This document shows, in pieces, positions 37,226 to 48,082 of a DNA stretch of 64,000 bases. The translations under genes were made by a program, and so were the position numbers. Positions within the stretch are counted from its first letter, which is position 1. Every line of letters begins with the position of its first letter. Under the pieces are notes generated by a model, which was not told the DNA's origin, ran no database searches, and was given only the letters and a program-made list of their open reading frames with translations. The DNA is from Oxyruncus cristatus (Eukaryota; Chordata; Aves; Passeriformes; Cotingidae), in the NCBI GenBank assembly GCA_013399855.1, contig VXAY01004337.1:1150068-1214067 (forward strand), read 5' to 3'.

Positions 37226-39945
37226 CAGTGACTATAAATACTATTAAATATTTATTTTGCCCATTCACAAGCCACTGCACTCTCAGTAAGGATGGCTGGC
37301 TGCACATGCCAGGTCCAGCTGGCCCTTCAGGAGCAGGCACAGTGAATGAGGATGTTTCCTGCTCAATAACCATTCTTCCATCTTTTTTCACTGTTGTGGT
37401 TGACTGCTTCCCCAGACAAGGCTTTTCAACATTTTCACTGAGTAAAAAAAAAAGGGCAGCGCTGGACTGCTTGCAACATTTAATTCACCTTGAATCGCTT
37501 GGTTTCACTTTGGGACATTGTAAAAATAACCCAAGGGCCACATTCACAAGAGGAATGAGGTAATCTGGAGAAATTGTTATTAAAGCTGTTCCTTCCTCCC
37601 ATTCCCTAGATCTCAGTGCTGCATATTCACATCATATGTCAGAAACCTTGGGTCCAACTCCCTTTTTGTCTGATCCACAGCAGGAATTTTAACCCCAGGC
37701 TGACCCACTCAGAAAGTACTGTACATGTTAAGCTGCAGTGTGTTCTGAGGCAGGGGTCTCGTGGTTCTTCTGTTATGGCTGGATGACTTAACAATGAAAA
37801 CTTAAATACTTATTGGTTAAAAAATAATATACATCTCTCTAAGATGATAATTAGGTCATTTGATAAGAGGAACTTCAGATTTTTAGTTGCTGCTTCAGTG
37901 AATGTTTATTTATGAATGTGAGTGGAAGCATGTCAACAAGAGAGAATAGATGAGCTACATTGCCCACTGCCCAGCCCCCAGTGCCAAGGAGCTCTCCTGG
38001 GAAGTGGTGCACTTAGTTACATTTCTGACCTGATGTTTGTCCTACCTATTGGGCAATACAGTGTTGGAGTGAGAGCAGGGAAAAGGACCGTTGGTTCCTC
38101 TCTGAAATTTATACTCTAGGAATGCAAATCAGAATTTGCAAATAAATTTTTTGTATCCAAAACTGCATTTTTTGGACAGACTAACTATTCAGCAACAAAA
38201 GCCATTATCCACTTACAGTTGTTTTTAAAGTAGGAGGTTGATGGAAAGCAGTAATGTCCACCAGAATGTAACACCATGAGCTGTCTCTTGCTCAGTGTTC
38301 AGTCAGGTAAAAAAAATTAAGAAAACGTCACCCAAACTTGCAAGATGTGGGTGACTGGGAAGGTAATTGTCGAACGTTGAAGGCTATATTTCCCCTTTCA
38401 TCCCCCTCACCTGCCCTTCCTGCCAGGGGACTCAGAAAAATGAGGTTTCTAGATCATAATCTAAAGAGAATTCCTTATAAACCCCTTGGATAAGTTTCAG
38501 TTTTTAACATAGTACTGAACCAACTGTTATTCTTCTGAACAAAGAAGCAAAAAAAAAAAAATTCAAAAGCTTTCAACTAGGTCATGCTAGTATTATCATG
38601 AGTGAGTGTGAGTGGTATCATTTCACACATACTGCATCTCTCAATTAAGGAAAATGCCAGACTTCTGTTAGCAAGACAGCTGGTGGTACTCAGTGACTAA
38701 ATATAGTACTGTCATCACCTAGGAGCACAGCCAGGACATTTTAGTGTTTGGGACAACTGATATTTTGGTTTAGCCAAAACAATTTTAATTATATGCTATT
38801 ATTTTAAATAACCGGTGGACAAAATCAGTGAATGAACGCATATTAAATATATTTTAGCCATTTCACTTATTAAGTTGATTTTCAGCTAATATTCAACTGA
38901 TCTTTAAAGAAATTCCGCATATTGTGTACATCAGAGATAGAAAAAAACAGCTACGAAAATACAGCTGGCATTCAGCTGATTCTCTGATTGTCTGTACATT
39001 AGATAGACTAAACTCCTTTAGATGGTCTTTTTATTGTGTGTACAGTCCCTTGGTCAGGGGGCTAGGCTCCTCTGGTGGGTGATTATTAGGGATGATTCCA
39101 TTGTTCAGGAGATGCAAAAGCACAACTAAATATCTATAGCTCATCTTAAGTGAAGGCTGGTCCAGCTCACCCCATATTTGATGAAACACTTTACTCTGCA
39201 ATTACAGTTGGATTAGGTCCTAAATTCTGTCGGTTCTCAGAAAATTTACCTTCTTGAAAAAGTCTTCCAGACTGAGGGAAAAAGTCTTCTGGGTTCTCAC
39301 CTCTCCATCAATATCCCAGGCATTTTTTATTTTTGTGTTAACATTCTTTGTAGCTCCTGTGGAACAAGACAAAAAAAGATACACAGTTACGTTTGCTAAG
39401 GATGAATGGGAACAGCTTTCTGGACATAATGCTATTGTAACTTTAAGGTCCGTAAGTCTGAGCCTGCCAGGTTTACAAGGAAGGGCTGTGCTCATGTGTA
39501 GCTGAGGCACAGAAATGAAGTGTCTGCTTCTTTCCTGTTTCCAAAAAATACTGAGTTTAGGTCTGGTTTAGTTGTGACTGAGTAGGTATTTCAAAATGTT
39601 TATTAACAGCTTTATTGCTTTATTTCTATTGCCAGCTCTGAACAATAGGGGCCAGGAACACCAGCTTTGTTTGTACTTATATTAATACATGGTTGCCTGT
39701 GGACATACATGCAGAGGTATCCTCTCCAGCCAGTGGATTAGACGACGAGTCGTTAGTCCTGCTACATGTTGAATGTGAGCTGGAAAATGACAATGCTACT
39801 GAGTGTTCTCAAAATGAACTACCATGCGAAAACCTCACTGATTCCCTCTGTGCTACCAGTACCAACAGTTTTTTTCAGCATCTATCCTCTTTTAGTATCT
39901 TTCTTAGCCAGAGTAATGAAGTGTTCTAATACTGAATTGAATTTT
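37226..39945. other. Unique non-coding sequence
   Basis: About 2.7 kb without a supportable gene. A 140-codon plus frame (37141-37563) begins inside the MIR relic and is rejected. An A-rich tract lies near 38551-38563. Confidence 0.55.
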
Positions 39946-39960
39946 GGGGGGGGGGGGGGG
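39946..39960 (+). repeat. G15 homopolymer
   Basis: Fifteen Gs, then T and GGGG, at the 5' edge of the LTR. Long G runs are prone to sequencing error and can form G-quadruplexes, so the exact length may be unreliable. Confidence 0.9.
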
Positions 39961-40235
39961 TGGGGTGATAATGACCTGTTTTTATCTGAGGTAGAATTAA
40001 TTCTCTTCTTATTAGCTGGTACAGTGCTTTGTTTTGGATTCAGTGAGAACAATGTTGATATTACAGTGATGTTTTGGTTGTTGCTAAGTAATACTTACCT
40101 TAAGTCAAGGACTTTCCAGTTTCCTCTGCTCTGCCAGGGAGGACTTGTATAAGAAACTGGGCAGAAGCATGGCCAGGACACTTGACGTGATCTGATTCCA
40201 AAGGGGTATTCCATACCATTGAATGTCATGTCCAG

Positions 40236-40243
40236 TATATAAA
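40236..40243 (+). promoter_or_regulatory. LTR TATA box
   Basis: TATATAAA about 190 bp upstream of the LTR poly(A) signal, in the expected U3 position. Confidence 0.55.
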
Positions 40244-40370
40244 CTGGGGAGAGCTGGCTGGAAGGGCCCAATCACTACTTGGTGGCAGGCTGGGCATCAG
40301 TCAACTAGTGGTGAGCAATTGGATTGTAAATCACTTGTTTTTCTTGGGTTTTAGCTATCTATCCCCATTT

Positions 40371-40411
40371 ATTATTATTATTATTATTATTGCTATTATT
40401 AGTATTATTAA
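40371..40411 (+). repeat. Imperfect (ATT)n microsatellite in the LTR
   Basis: Repeated ATT units interrupted by GCT and AGT, between the TATA box and the ATTAAA signal of the LTR. Length is likely polymorphic. Confidence 0.85.
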
Positions 40412-40429
40412 TTCTACTTTGTTTTAATT

Positions 40430-40435
40430 ATTAAA
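40430..40435 (+). terminator. LTR poly(A) signal ATTAAA
   Basis: ATTAAA is the commonest variant of AATAAA and lies 130 bp before the LTR end, normal for this LTR type. Confidence 0.5.
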
Positions 40436-40637
40436 CTGTTCCTACCTCAATTCATGGGTTTTATTTTCCCCCCTCTGATTCTCCTCCCCATCCCACCTGA
40501 AGGCAGGGAGGGCTGAGCAAACAGATGCTTCAAACTTAGTTGCCATCTGGGGTCAAACCATAACAGATAAAAGACAATGGAATTGAAGCTAGAGAAGGAG
40601 AGAAAAGCTTTAGTGCATTTTGTTCGTAAGGACAAGC

Positions 40638-40673
40638 TTTTTATCCATGCAGTCAAGTCTGCATGGATAAAAA
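40638..40673. repeat. Perfect 15-bp inverted repeat (hairpin)
   Basis: TTTTTATCCATGCAG (40638-40652) and CTGCATGGATAAAAA (40659-40673) are exact reverse complements around a 6-nt loop, TCAAGT. It starts 73 bp after the LTR end. The structure is certain from the sequence, its function is unknown. The arms are short for a microRNA precursor. Confidence 0.9.
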
Positions 40674-41169
40674 ACTGGACAACAGCAGTGCAAATTTCTA
40701 TCTTGATCTCTTTGCCAATTTTCCCTCCGGTCTCCCTGCAGCCTTGACCCTGACAGGACCATTTGTCTTTGGACCCAGACCTGGATGAAGACTCACTGTG
40801 GCCAGACCACCAGCAGGCATGCCAGAGCTCCTGTCTTGTTTCAGTCACTCCCTACTTCAGATGTAACTAAGAGCTAGTGTGTATCTAGCCACAGACCACA
40901 GCAAACAGAGGTGTGTGTATGCTTTGTTCTGTCACTGCAGCTCACCATGTTGTTTGCATCAAGCCAAGAGAGCTCAGGTGAACAAGGAATAGGCTTGTGT
41001 TTTCCTGAAGGTGGCAAGAGTACTGCTGGCAGCCATCAGCACAGGTCCCATTTCTTGGGCCCTGGGGGAAACCACAGCTGTATCAAGCATTGTAAAGGAA
41101 ACAAAATTCTTCTCCTCATTGATCTCTATCAAGAGGTTTTCTCTAATCTGACTCATTACAAGGACATAT
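40674..41169. other. Unique non-coding sequence
   Basis: No gene or repeat recognised. The 133-codon minus frame (40447-40848) spans the LTR end and the hairpin and is rejected. Confidence 0.5.
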
Positions 41170-41449
41170 AGTGATAGAGCAAGGGGGAATGGCTTAAAGC
41201 TGAAAGAGGCTAAGTTTAGATTACATACTAGGAAAAAATTATTTACTCAGAGGGTAATGAGGTACTGGAACAGGCTACTCAGAGAAGTTGTGGATGCCCC
41301 AGCCCTGGAAATGTTCAAGACTACGTTGGGTGGAGCTTCAAGCAACACCACTAGAGAAACATGTCCCTGCCCATGGCAGGGGATTGGAACTTGGTGATCT
41401 TTAAAGTCCCTTCCAACCTAAACCATTCTATTATTCTATGATTCTATGA
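41170..41449 (+). mobile_element. CR1 LINE, 3' end with intact tail
   Basis: CR1 blocks on the plus strand: 'gatagagcaagggggaatgg', 'gagggtaatgaggtactgg', 'agttgtggatgccccagccc', 'gcccatggcaggggattgg' and 'cttccaacctaaaccattct', ending in the typical ATTCTATGATTCTATG tail. About 280 bp, 5'-truncated. The intact 8-mer tail shows the true 3' end is kept. Confidence 0.95.
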
Positions 41450-43475
41450 ACACTGGAAAATTAATAATAATCTGGAGGAAATTGTATTTTCTCCTGCCCC
41501 AGTACTGTTGCTCTCATGTGAGTGTGGAGTGTGCTGGTGGGAGTGCTGGAGTGCTGAACTATACATGCAGGTCCTGACATCTGGGAAGCACACCAAAGAG
41601 AAAACCAAAGACCTTGGCTTCTTCTTCTTTCCTCTCTTGCTATCACAGCTGAAGAAGATGCTGGAAAACTTAATATCAGTGGTAAACAAGTTTTGCTTTT
41701 GGATTATTCACTTGATTGAATAGTTTTCAGAGAGACATCTATAACTGGGACAATTAATATATCCTTCTATAGAAAAGTGGTTTTTTTCCCACTCATCTAT
41801 TCTTTGCCTAATGAACAGGTTTCTATTTATTATTGCTTTAACAGCTTCCTGTTTGCAGCAAAAACACAGTACTTTTAGCGAATGATGTAATAACTACGAT
41901 CATAACCAAAACTATATCCTTTGAGTGATGCTACTAGGTTTATCACTTTGGTTTTAACCTTACTAGAACCAATAACTTTACACCTTTAGACAGTAAGTTA
42001 TAATAGCCTTTCTCTTTTACTAGGCATTTTTTGATTTCTTCTATGCTAAATTTGTTATTTTAAAAAACTTTTTTTGAACACCACGGAAAGGTATAATTGG
42101 GAAGCATTAATTTGAGCTTGAAAGGTGTATTTAAATTTTTTTCTTTGAAATGAACACACACTGTGACCTAGTTTATGTAAACAGGGAAAGAAATAAATGC
42201 CAGATCTGAAAAAGTGGATTTAGCTAGATAGTATTCTACCTTTTTAATTATTTTTCAAATGTAAGAGATGATTTCACCTATTTACATATTGCTAGAGGCT
42301 AAGAGGGAAAAAAACCCATTTATCCTGAGTTGAGTTCAGAGACCCTACTTGGCCAAAAATGAATCCAAACATATTAATATACAGGCCTTCTCAAAGTCTC
42401 GGCAGCATCAGGAATAGATTTGAAAGAGGAGCTGGTCTGGTTTGTCAGTCTGGCAAGTACCAATGGAAAAGTCCATCATCTACCAACAAACACATGCTTG
42501 AACAGTCAGTCCTACAGCCATGAGAGGTCTGCAGAGAAGTTCCACTCTCAGGAGCTGAACCCCTGTTAGCACCTGAGGCCATCTTGGCTCTGCTAGGAAG
42601 AAAGGCAGACACAGGAATGCAGAGGTAAAATATCAAAGATGATTTTTCTGCATAATATTGAATTTGCTCAACAGAAAACTTTACAAGCATATCCTGGACC
42701 ACTCAAAAATTGTAGTGATTAATCCAGAGATGTCCCCTGTCCTTTACATGATTACTTTTAAATGTTCATTGACTCATTGCGATATGCTTTAGATTGCTAA
42801 ACATAGCCACATGGAGCATGTTTGTAAAATACATGTGTTGTCTCAAGTATACATGCAATTTAAAGGCTTGCTTCTTTTGTTACAGTAAAGCTCCAGACAT
42901 AAACTCATTTTTTCAGGAATTCAACAGTTAGATGAAGGAATCTCTCCAAAGCTGAAAGCAAAGAATGATTAATTAAACAGCCTGAGACTTAAATGCAGAC
43001 TTGTTTGTAGTTTACCAGACTGTAAAACACTTACCTTCATGGGTATGCACAGAGGCATATCTTTTTAATTGATTTTTTGTCAGATAATTGATTAACACTT
43101 GTAGCAATGGCTTCTTTGAATACCAGAGAAAGCACCTCATCAAATGGATGCAATTTATTTCACAGAAAGGGGGAAAAGATTTGGTGCGTTTTCCAAGAAG
43201 AATTCCAAGGCTGATGTGAATGCGTTCACCTAGCAGCTACACCGACATGAATCGACATATAAACCCACATGTGTAAGACAGCTATGAGCAGTAAAAGTAA
43301 CAACTCTGAGCTATTAAGACGTCTAAGTGTGTCTTTATATAAAAGCCTTAAAGGGCTGCACAGGGAGTCATTATAGTGTATTATGTCAGGACCTTACTTA
43401 CTCAACATGTACAAGTCGACACTGACACTGTCAGCTGTGATATAAAATGCTTAGAGGCTCATTTCACTGGACAGG
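41450..43475. other. Unique non-coding sequence
   Basis: No gene recognised. A small GGAGTGCTG-type slippage repeat lies near 41525-41556. Confidence 0.55.
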
Positions 43476-43590
43476 AGTTTCCAAAGAGTTCAGCACCCAC
43501 CAGTTCCCATGTAGGCAGCTAAATGAGGTGATGAAACTTTAAATGCTCTCAGCTTTCATGGGAGCTGAAGTCTTTTGAAAAATCCAGCTT
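43476..43590. repeat. Possible ancient palindromic interspersed repeat
   Basis: The left part ('tttccaaagagttcagcac', then 'agttcccatg') and the right part ('catgggagctgaagtctttt', then GAAAA) are imperfect reverse complements around a roughly 45-bp centre. The wording 'caaagagttcagcaccca' and 'gggagctgaa' recalls a repeat I remember as frequent in turtle and crocodile DNA. The symmetry is seen; the family link is from memory and unverified. Confidence 0.4.
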
Positions 43591-46500
43591 TCCCTGGGGT
43601 AGCCACACTGTCTCCTTTGAGCTTCGGGAGGAGTGGTGAGGGGGACCAGGTCAGGCAGTGGTGAAGGTGGTTGCTCAGGAGAGGCTCTTCTGAACCATCA
43701 GGGAATGTCTAAAGCATGCTGAAGGAACATCCTTGCTCCATCTGTAACACCCATGCCATAGCTCGGAGATAAGGAGCTTAATAAAAAATATCCTAAGGAT
43801 TGTCTCTTCTGGAAATGTACTCTCTCAGATCATAAGATAACAGTATATTAACCGTGTGAACATGGTCTCTACCACAGTAGACTTATTCTGAATTTTCTTA
43901 TTCAAACATCCTATTCCTGTGCACATGAAAACCAGCATAATTCACAGAATGCCTTTATACCCTACTAATTTTATTTTAAAAAGATGTAAAACAAAACAAT
44001 GTTAGATTACATTCTGAAACTGTTGTTTAGGTGTCCTATGATATTACTTCAACAATAAAAGGAACATTAAAGTCCTGAGGCCAGACTGAGTTTGGCTATA
44101 TTCGGCACCTCTGGCAAGCTGGAGTGGAGCTGAAGCACCAGGTTGCTGAACAGGTTCAGAAAGCCTGTTCCCCACCCCTGCTGGTTGCCCCTCACTCTGG
44201 ACCTGCATGTCCCTGTAGGAGGACAAATATCCCTGCCACTGCAGGGGATTAACTTTCTTCGTGATGTTAGAGGGGGAGTCCACATAAGGAAAAGCCATCC
44301 AGGGCTATCAGACACAAAGACAGCAGCAATTACGTTGCAAGGTGGGGCAGGTACCTGGGACTCATGGCTGTACTGCTTACCCTCTTCTCCAAATCCTCCT
44401 CAGGCATCCAGTGATGGTTACTGCCTTACTGCTGGAGGCAGAGCAGCAGGTTGGACAGGCCAGCTGTCTCTCTGTGAGTGCACAGTCTTGTTTCTCACAT
44501 CATGACCCAGATAGGTGAGTGGAGAGGGTCCCTAAATGTCACGTAACTCTCTGGAGAGGCCACTTTGCCAGACCTGCCCAAAGCTTCAGGGAACTCAGTG
44601 CTTCTCACTGCTTGTCTTTTTGGTGTCATGGGACTTCCATGCTCAGCAGTGAGGGGGCTTTCCAAAGACAAAGGTATGACTTTTCCCCGCCAGCCCCAGG
44701 TGACCTTTACAGAGGTCAGCAGAGTCTCCTGTTCAGCAATCACTTCAAATGTTTCACAGTCCATTAAGCTCATATTTCCTCCTGGTCAATTGCTTCACCT
44801 ATTCACTTGTTTTCCCATCATAAGCCGTGGTGACAAAAGTTCCTCCTATGCTGTACTCTAGACAGGTACAGTCTAGAGTAAACTCCAAGTTTGAGAGCCT
44901 AAGTAGGCAAAAAAAAAGTAATTATGTGGAGTCTTGATTGCATAAGCTGCAGAGGAAACATCACTATGTCTGGCATTTTTGTTGGCTGCGTCTATGTAGT
45001 TCTGTGCACAGCACAGGAACAATATATTGCTCTTTGGTACCGATGTGTAATGAAGTCCCAGTGACATCTTAAATTTCGGGACTTTATAGCATCTGTATTC
45101 TGTACTTTGCAACTTCAATGGTCTTTTTCTACAATTTCAGGGGCATATGTAATAGAATGTTACTGTGTCTGACTGATCGGAGTAATAGATGATCTGATGC
45201 TTCTTTCTCCTGTTTAATTGGAGATAAAGTTGAGATAGTATTTTCAGTATTATATATTAGGATATTATTTCATGACAGTATATTGCAGAGATTATTCTAT
45301 ATTCCTTCCAAAAAGCTATAGAAAGGTTTGACCCCCTACAAATTAACTGTAAGTTACACAGAGAGGAATGACTCTTCTGTAGGCAAAATAGAGAGAAACA
45401 CAGGAATGATGACATGGAAAAAGAGTAATCAAAAAAGATTAAGTATTTTATTCCTTCTCAAGCTCTTTCATCTTAACTGACATTCTAAGAAACGGGCAAT
45501 CTGAACACTATGATTTATTACCTTAAAAGTTTTAGGACTTGCCTTTTTTCTTTAAGCTTTTTCGGATTTTAAACTTCTACAAGATTCTGCTGTAAGTCTT
45601 TTGGGGATTAATAAGCAAAAGGTTGCAGTTGTACACAGAGACACATTTTTCATGCTTCCCTCCTTTTCAGTGACTTGTTTTCCATGTTCAGCCTCTGCAG
45701 AATGAAAGCAGAAAAAATTCCAGCCAGCAATGTCAGTTCATGTTATTATTCTATATTCAGAAATGCCTTAGCCAGCATTTATGTGAAGCTTTGTAGAGTG
45801 TAATAAAAAAACCCCAAAACTATTGAATCTCTTATGACTTCCTTATTTTACTTGGTTATTTTCCCAAGTTCAGGAAAAAGGGTGAGATTCATCTGACATG
45901 CTGAACTACATAAAACTTAAGTTTCTCATTAAGCTATTGTCCTAAGTTGTCCCCAGAGTCCCATCTCCCCACAGATGGAGATAAACAGCCCAAATGGTGA
46001 TTTTTCCCCTTCTGCGACTACTGGGATGACTTGCATTGTGGAAGGGCCACCTCTGCACTACATGCAGAGGACCATCTAGCTGACCAGCCTAACTTTTGGA
46101 TGGCTAAATTTTGGTTCTATTTATTCTCCTCTAAGTTTAGCTTTCAGTTTAGGAAAGCTCAGGGAACAGAGTACCTGAAAAGCATCCCCTCTCTTACAGA
46201 TTTCCACAGAGGTGGCTGCTATGGTTTTTCCTGGTCATGGTGACCACCGTGGTATTCCTGTTTATTTACATAGAAATATATTTTTCATATCTATCTCTAT
46301 CTCTATATAAGATCTCAACAAATACAGAAAATAATCAAGCAAAAAAATCCACTAACAAATAGTGAATAAAAAAATCATGAAAGAATTGAGCTGGCCATTG
46401 CTCTGTGATTCACTAAGTCACTATACAAATGAGTTGAAACTAATTTTCTGGTATAAATAAATCCCCAAAGTCTCATGTATTTTAGTATGAATGTTTCTGA

Positions 46501-48000
46501 ATGTCTTAAAATCCAGATGGGAAGTGAATTAATCATTCTTCCTTATTTTCTTGTTGAGAAAGTCTTCCTTCTCATCCAGTCAAGGTGGGGGCTACACAGT
46601 GGGTTACTAGCTGTGCTCAGTGAATGCTGAGCAGCACCCATCCGCTGAGTTTGTCACAGAAAATATTTGCTGGATCCTTGAGCATGCAGAATGCATTAGA
46701 ATGAATTCAGAATTTATTTGCAAGTGATTCACTGACTGAAGAAATATCTGCGTTTATGGATGGTTTAACAGTCTCCACGCACATGCATGGTTTATACTGG
46801 GAACATCTGTCATTCAATTACAGAGAGGAAATATGAATTAACTATATAGATTTGATCAAGCTGTGTGTATTTTGGAAAGGTATTAGTAGGCACGACAATA
46901 CATTGTTTGAGCATGTAACTTCTGAGGAATGTGGACAAACTCTGGCATTTTTCCTACTTCTAATATGACCAAATTCTGCAGTCCTCAAAAATGCACACTG
47001 TGTATTAAAACTCAAGAAAACTTCATGTATGTTTTTCTTGGTATGGGATGGGGTAAGAACAGACCCATATGTGTACTTTTGTGTTATGTATGTTAATTAA
47101 TATATATGCATATTTATCTTTATAGCATTGTATAATATATTCCAGTACAGTACAGTATGTGTATTATTTTATGATAATCTATCTTCCCTGACTGCACAGT
47201 GTTTTTCTTCTGTGTTTGAGACTTCATTGAATGATACACATTTGCTGGAAGAGTAATCTGGTGTTTGCATAGTCTGAATGTATCTTGAGAAGATTCTGTC
47301 CTACTTACATGGTAATCTGAAATGAAATGTGGACAAATGACTTTCCCGGAAGAAGCCAGGTAAGAAAGAGTGAAAGAAATAGCTTCATTCTCTTCCTCTC
47401 TTGCATAGTATTTGCTCACCATTTGGGAGCGGTGTTCTGACTACACATTTTTTTAAATGACATCTTCAGTTCTTTTTCTAGTTAGTATAATGATATTATT
47501 GATACTGACTTTATTGGTAAATCTGTATAAACCAAATCTTGCTCTGATAATGCAGGACTCTCCTGCCTGGTGATCCACTTCCTGCTGACTGCTCCTTGTC
47601 TATGCATGAATGCCAGCTTGTTCAAGCACCTTCCATATGCAGTCCAGCATTATAGGTCAGGGCTGACCTTTGACTAGTCCGGGCAGGCACCTGCTATCTG
47701 ATGGCACGATCAGGACCCAGACCACAATTGAGCTGCTGTGAGATAAGCATTAGTCCTGCAGTGGGACCGTATTCACGTGGCTGGTTTGTGATGGAAATTA
47801 CTGGTTACACCAAAGGGTCCTGCAGCCACTTGGGAGCACATTCATGGGGTTAATATACAGTTTAGTTTCCTTATTTGTGTGTATATCCAGCCTCCCAAGG
47901 CCACTTTTCTGAGGTGGGTTATTTGAAGGACATTACATGACCACAGCATGTGCATGTTCCATATAATGGAAAAATGAAGATCCTGGGAGCAGTTATATGG
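43591..48000. other. Unique non-coding stretch
   Basis: No gene recognised. Includes a 10-bp inverted repeat at 44854, a doubtful CR1 scrap near 44225-44270, CTATCT-rich sequence near 46290-46310, and an AT-rich area around 47090-47170. Confidence 0.5.
44854..44880. repeat. Perfect 10-bp inverted repeat
   Basis: TACTCTAGAC (44854-44863) and GTCTAGAGTA (44871-44880) pair exactly across a 7-nt loop, AGGTACA. Function unknown. Confidence 0.8.
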
Positions 48001-48082
48001 AGGGCCAAAATCTCCGTTGGCTCAGCTCCATGGAGTCATTAGTGTTGCACCAGCAGGGGAGCTGACCCCAGCCCTTGATTAG
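48001..48082. repeat. Possible ancient palindromic repeat relic
   Basis: Starts AGGGCCAAAATCTCC, is centred on CTCCATGGAG (a 10-bp palindrome) and ends 'cagcccttgatt'. This pattern, GGGCCAAAT at one end and AGCCCTTGATT at the other around a CTCCAT..ATGGAG centre, recalls an old non-autonomous amniote repeat. Strongly decayed; tentative. Confidence 0.3.

Larger units (their letters stand above)
39946..40565 (+). mobile_element. Avian ERVL-like LTR, probably solo
   Basis: The body reads like the common avian ERVL LTR: 'gacctgtttttatctgagg', 'tagaattaattctcttc', 'gttttggttgttgctaag', 'ggtattccataccatt', then TATATAAA (40236-40243), a TTA-rich stretch, ATTAAA (40430-40435), 'tcccacctgaaggcaggg' and the end GGGGTCAAACCATAACA with terminal CA at 40564-40565. 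Length is about 620 bp. No retroviral coding sequence adjoins it. The 5' edge is unclear because it merges with a G15 run, and I found no target-site duplication, so it may be 5'-truncated. It lies opposite in orientation to the LTR at 14944-15580. Confidence 0.85.

Noticed and set aside
37141..37563. 140-codon plus-strand frame
   Set aside because: Begins within the MIR relic and shows no family signature.
44225..44270. Possible CR1 fragment ('ccctgccactgcaggggatt')
   Set aside because: Isolated block without neighbouring CR1 text or a 3' tail.
45950..46240. Block that looked like an unidentified repeat ('gggatgacttgcattgtgga')
   Set aside because: I could not tie it to any family, find ends or a target-site duplication.
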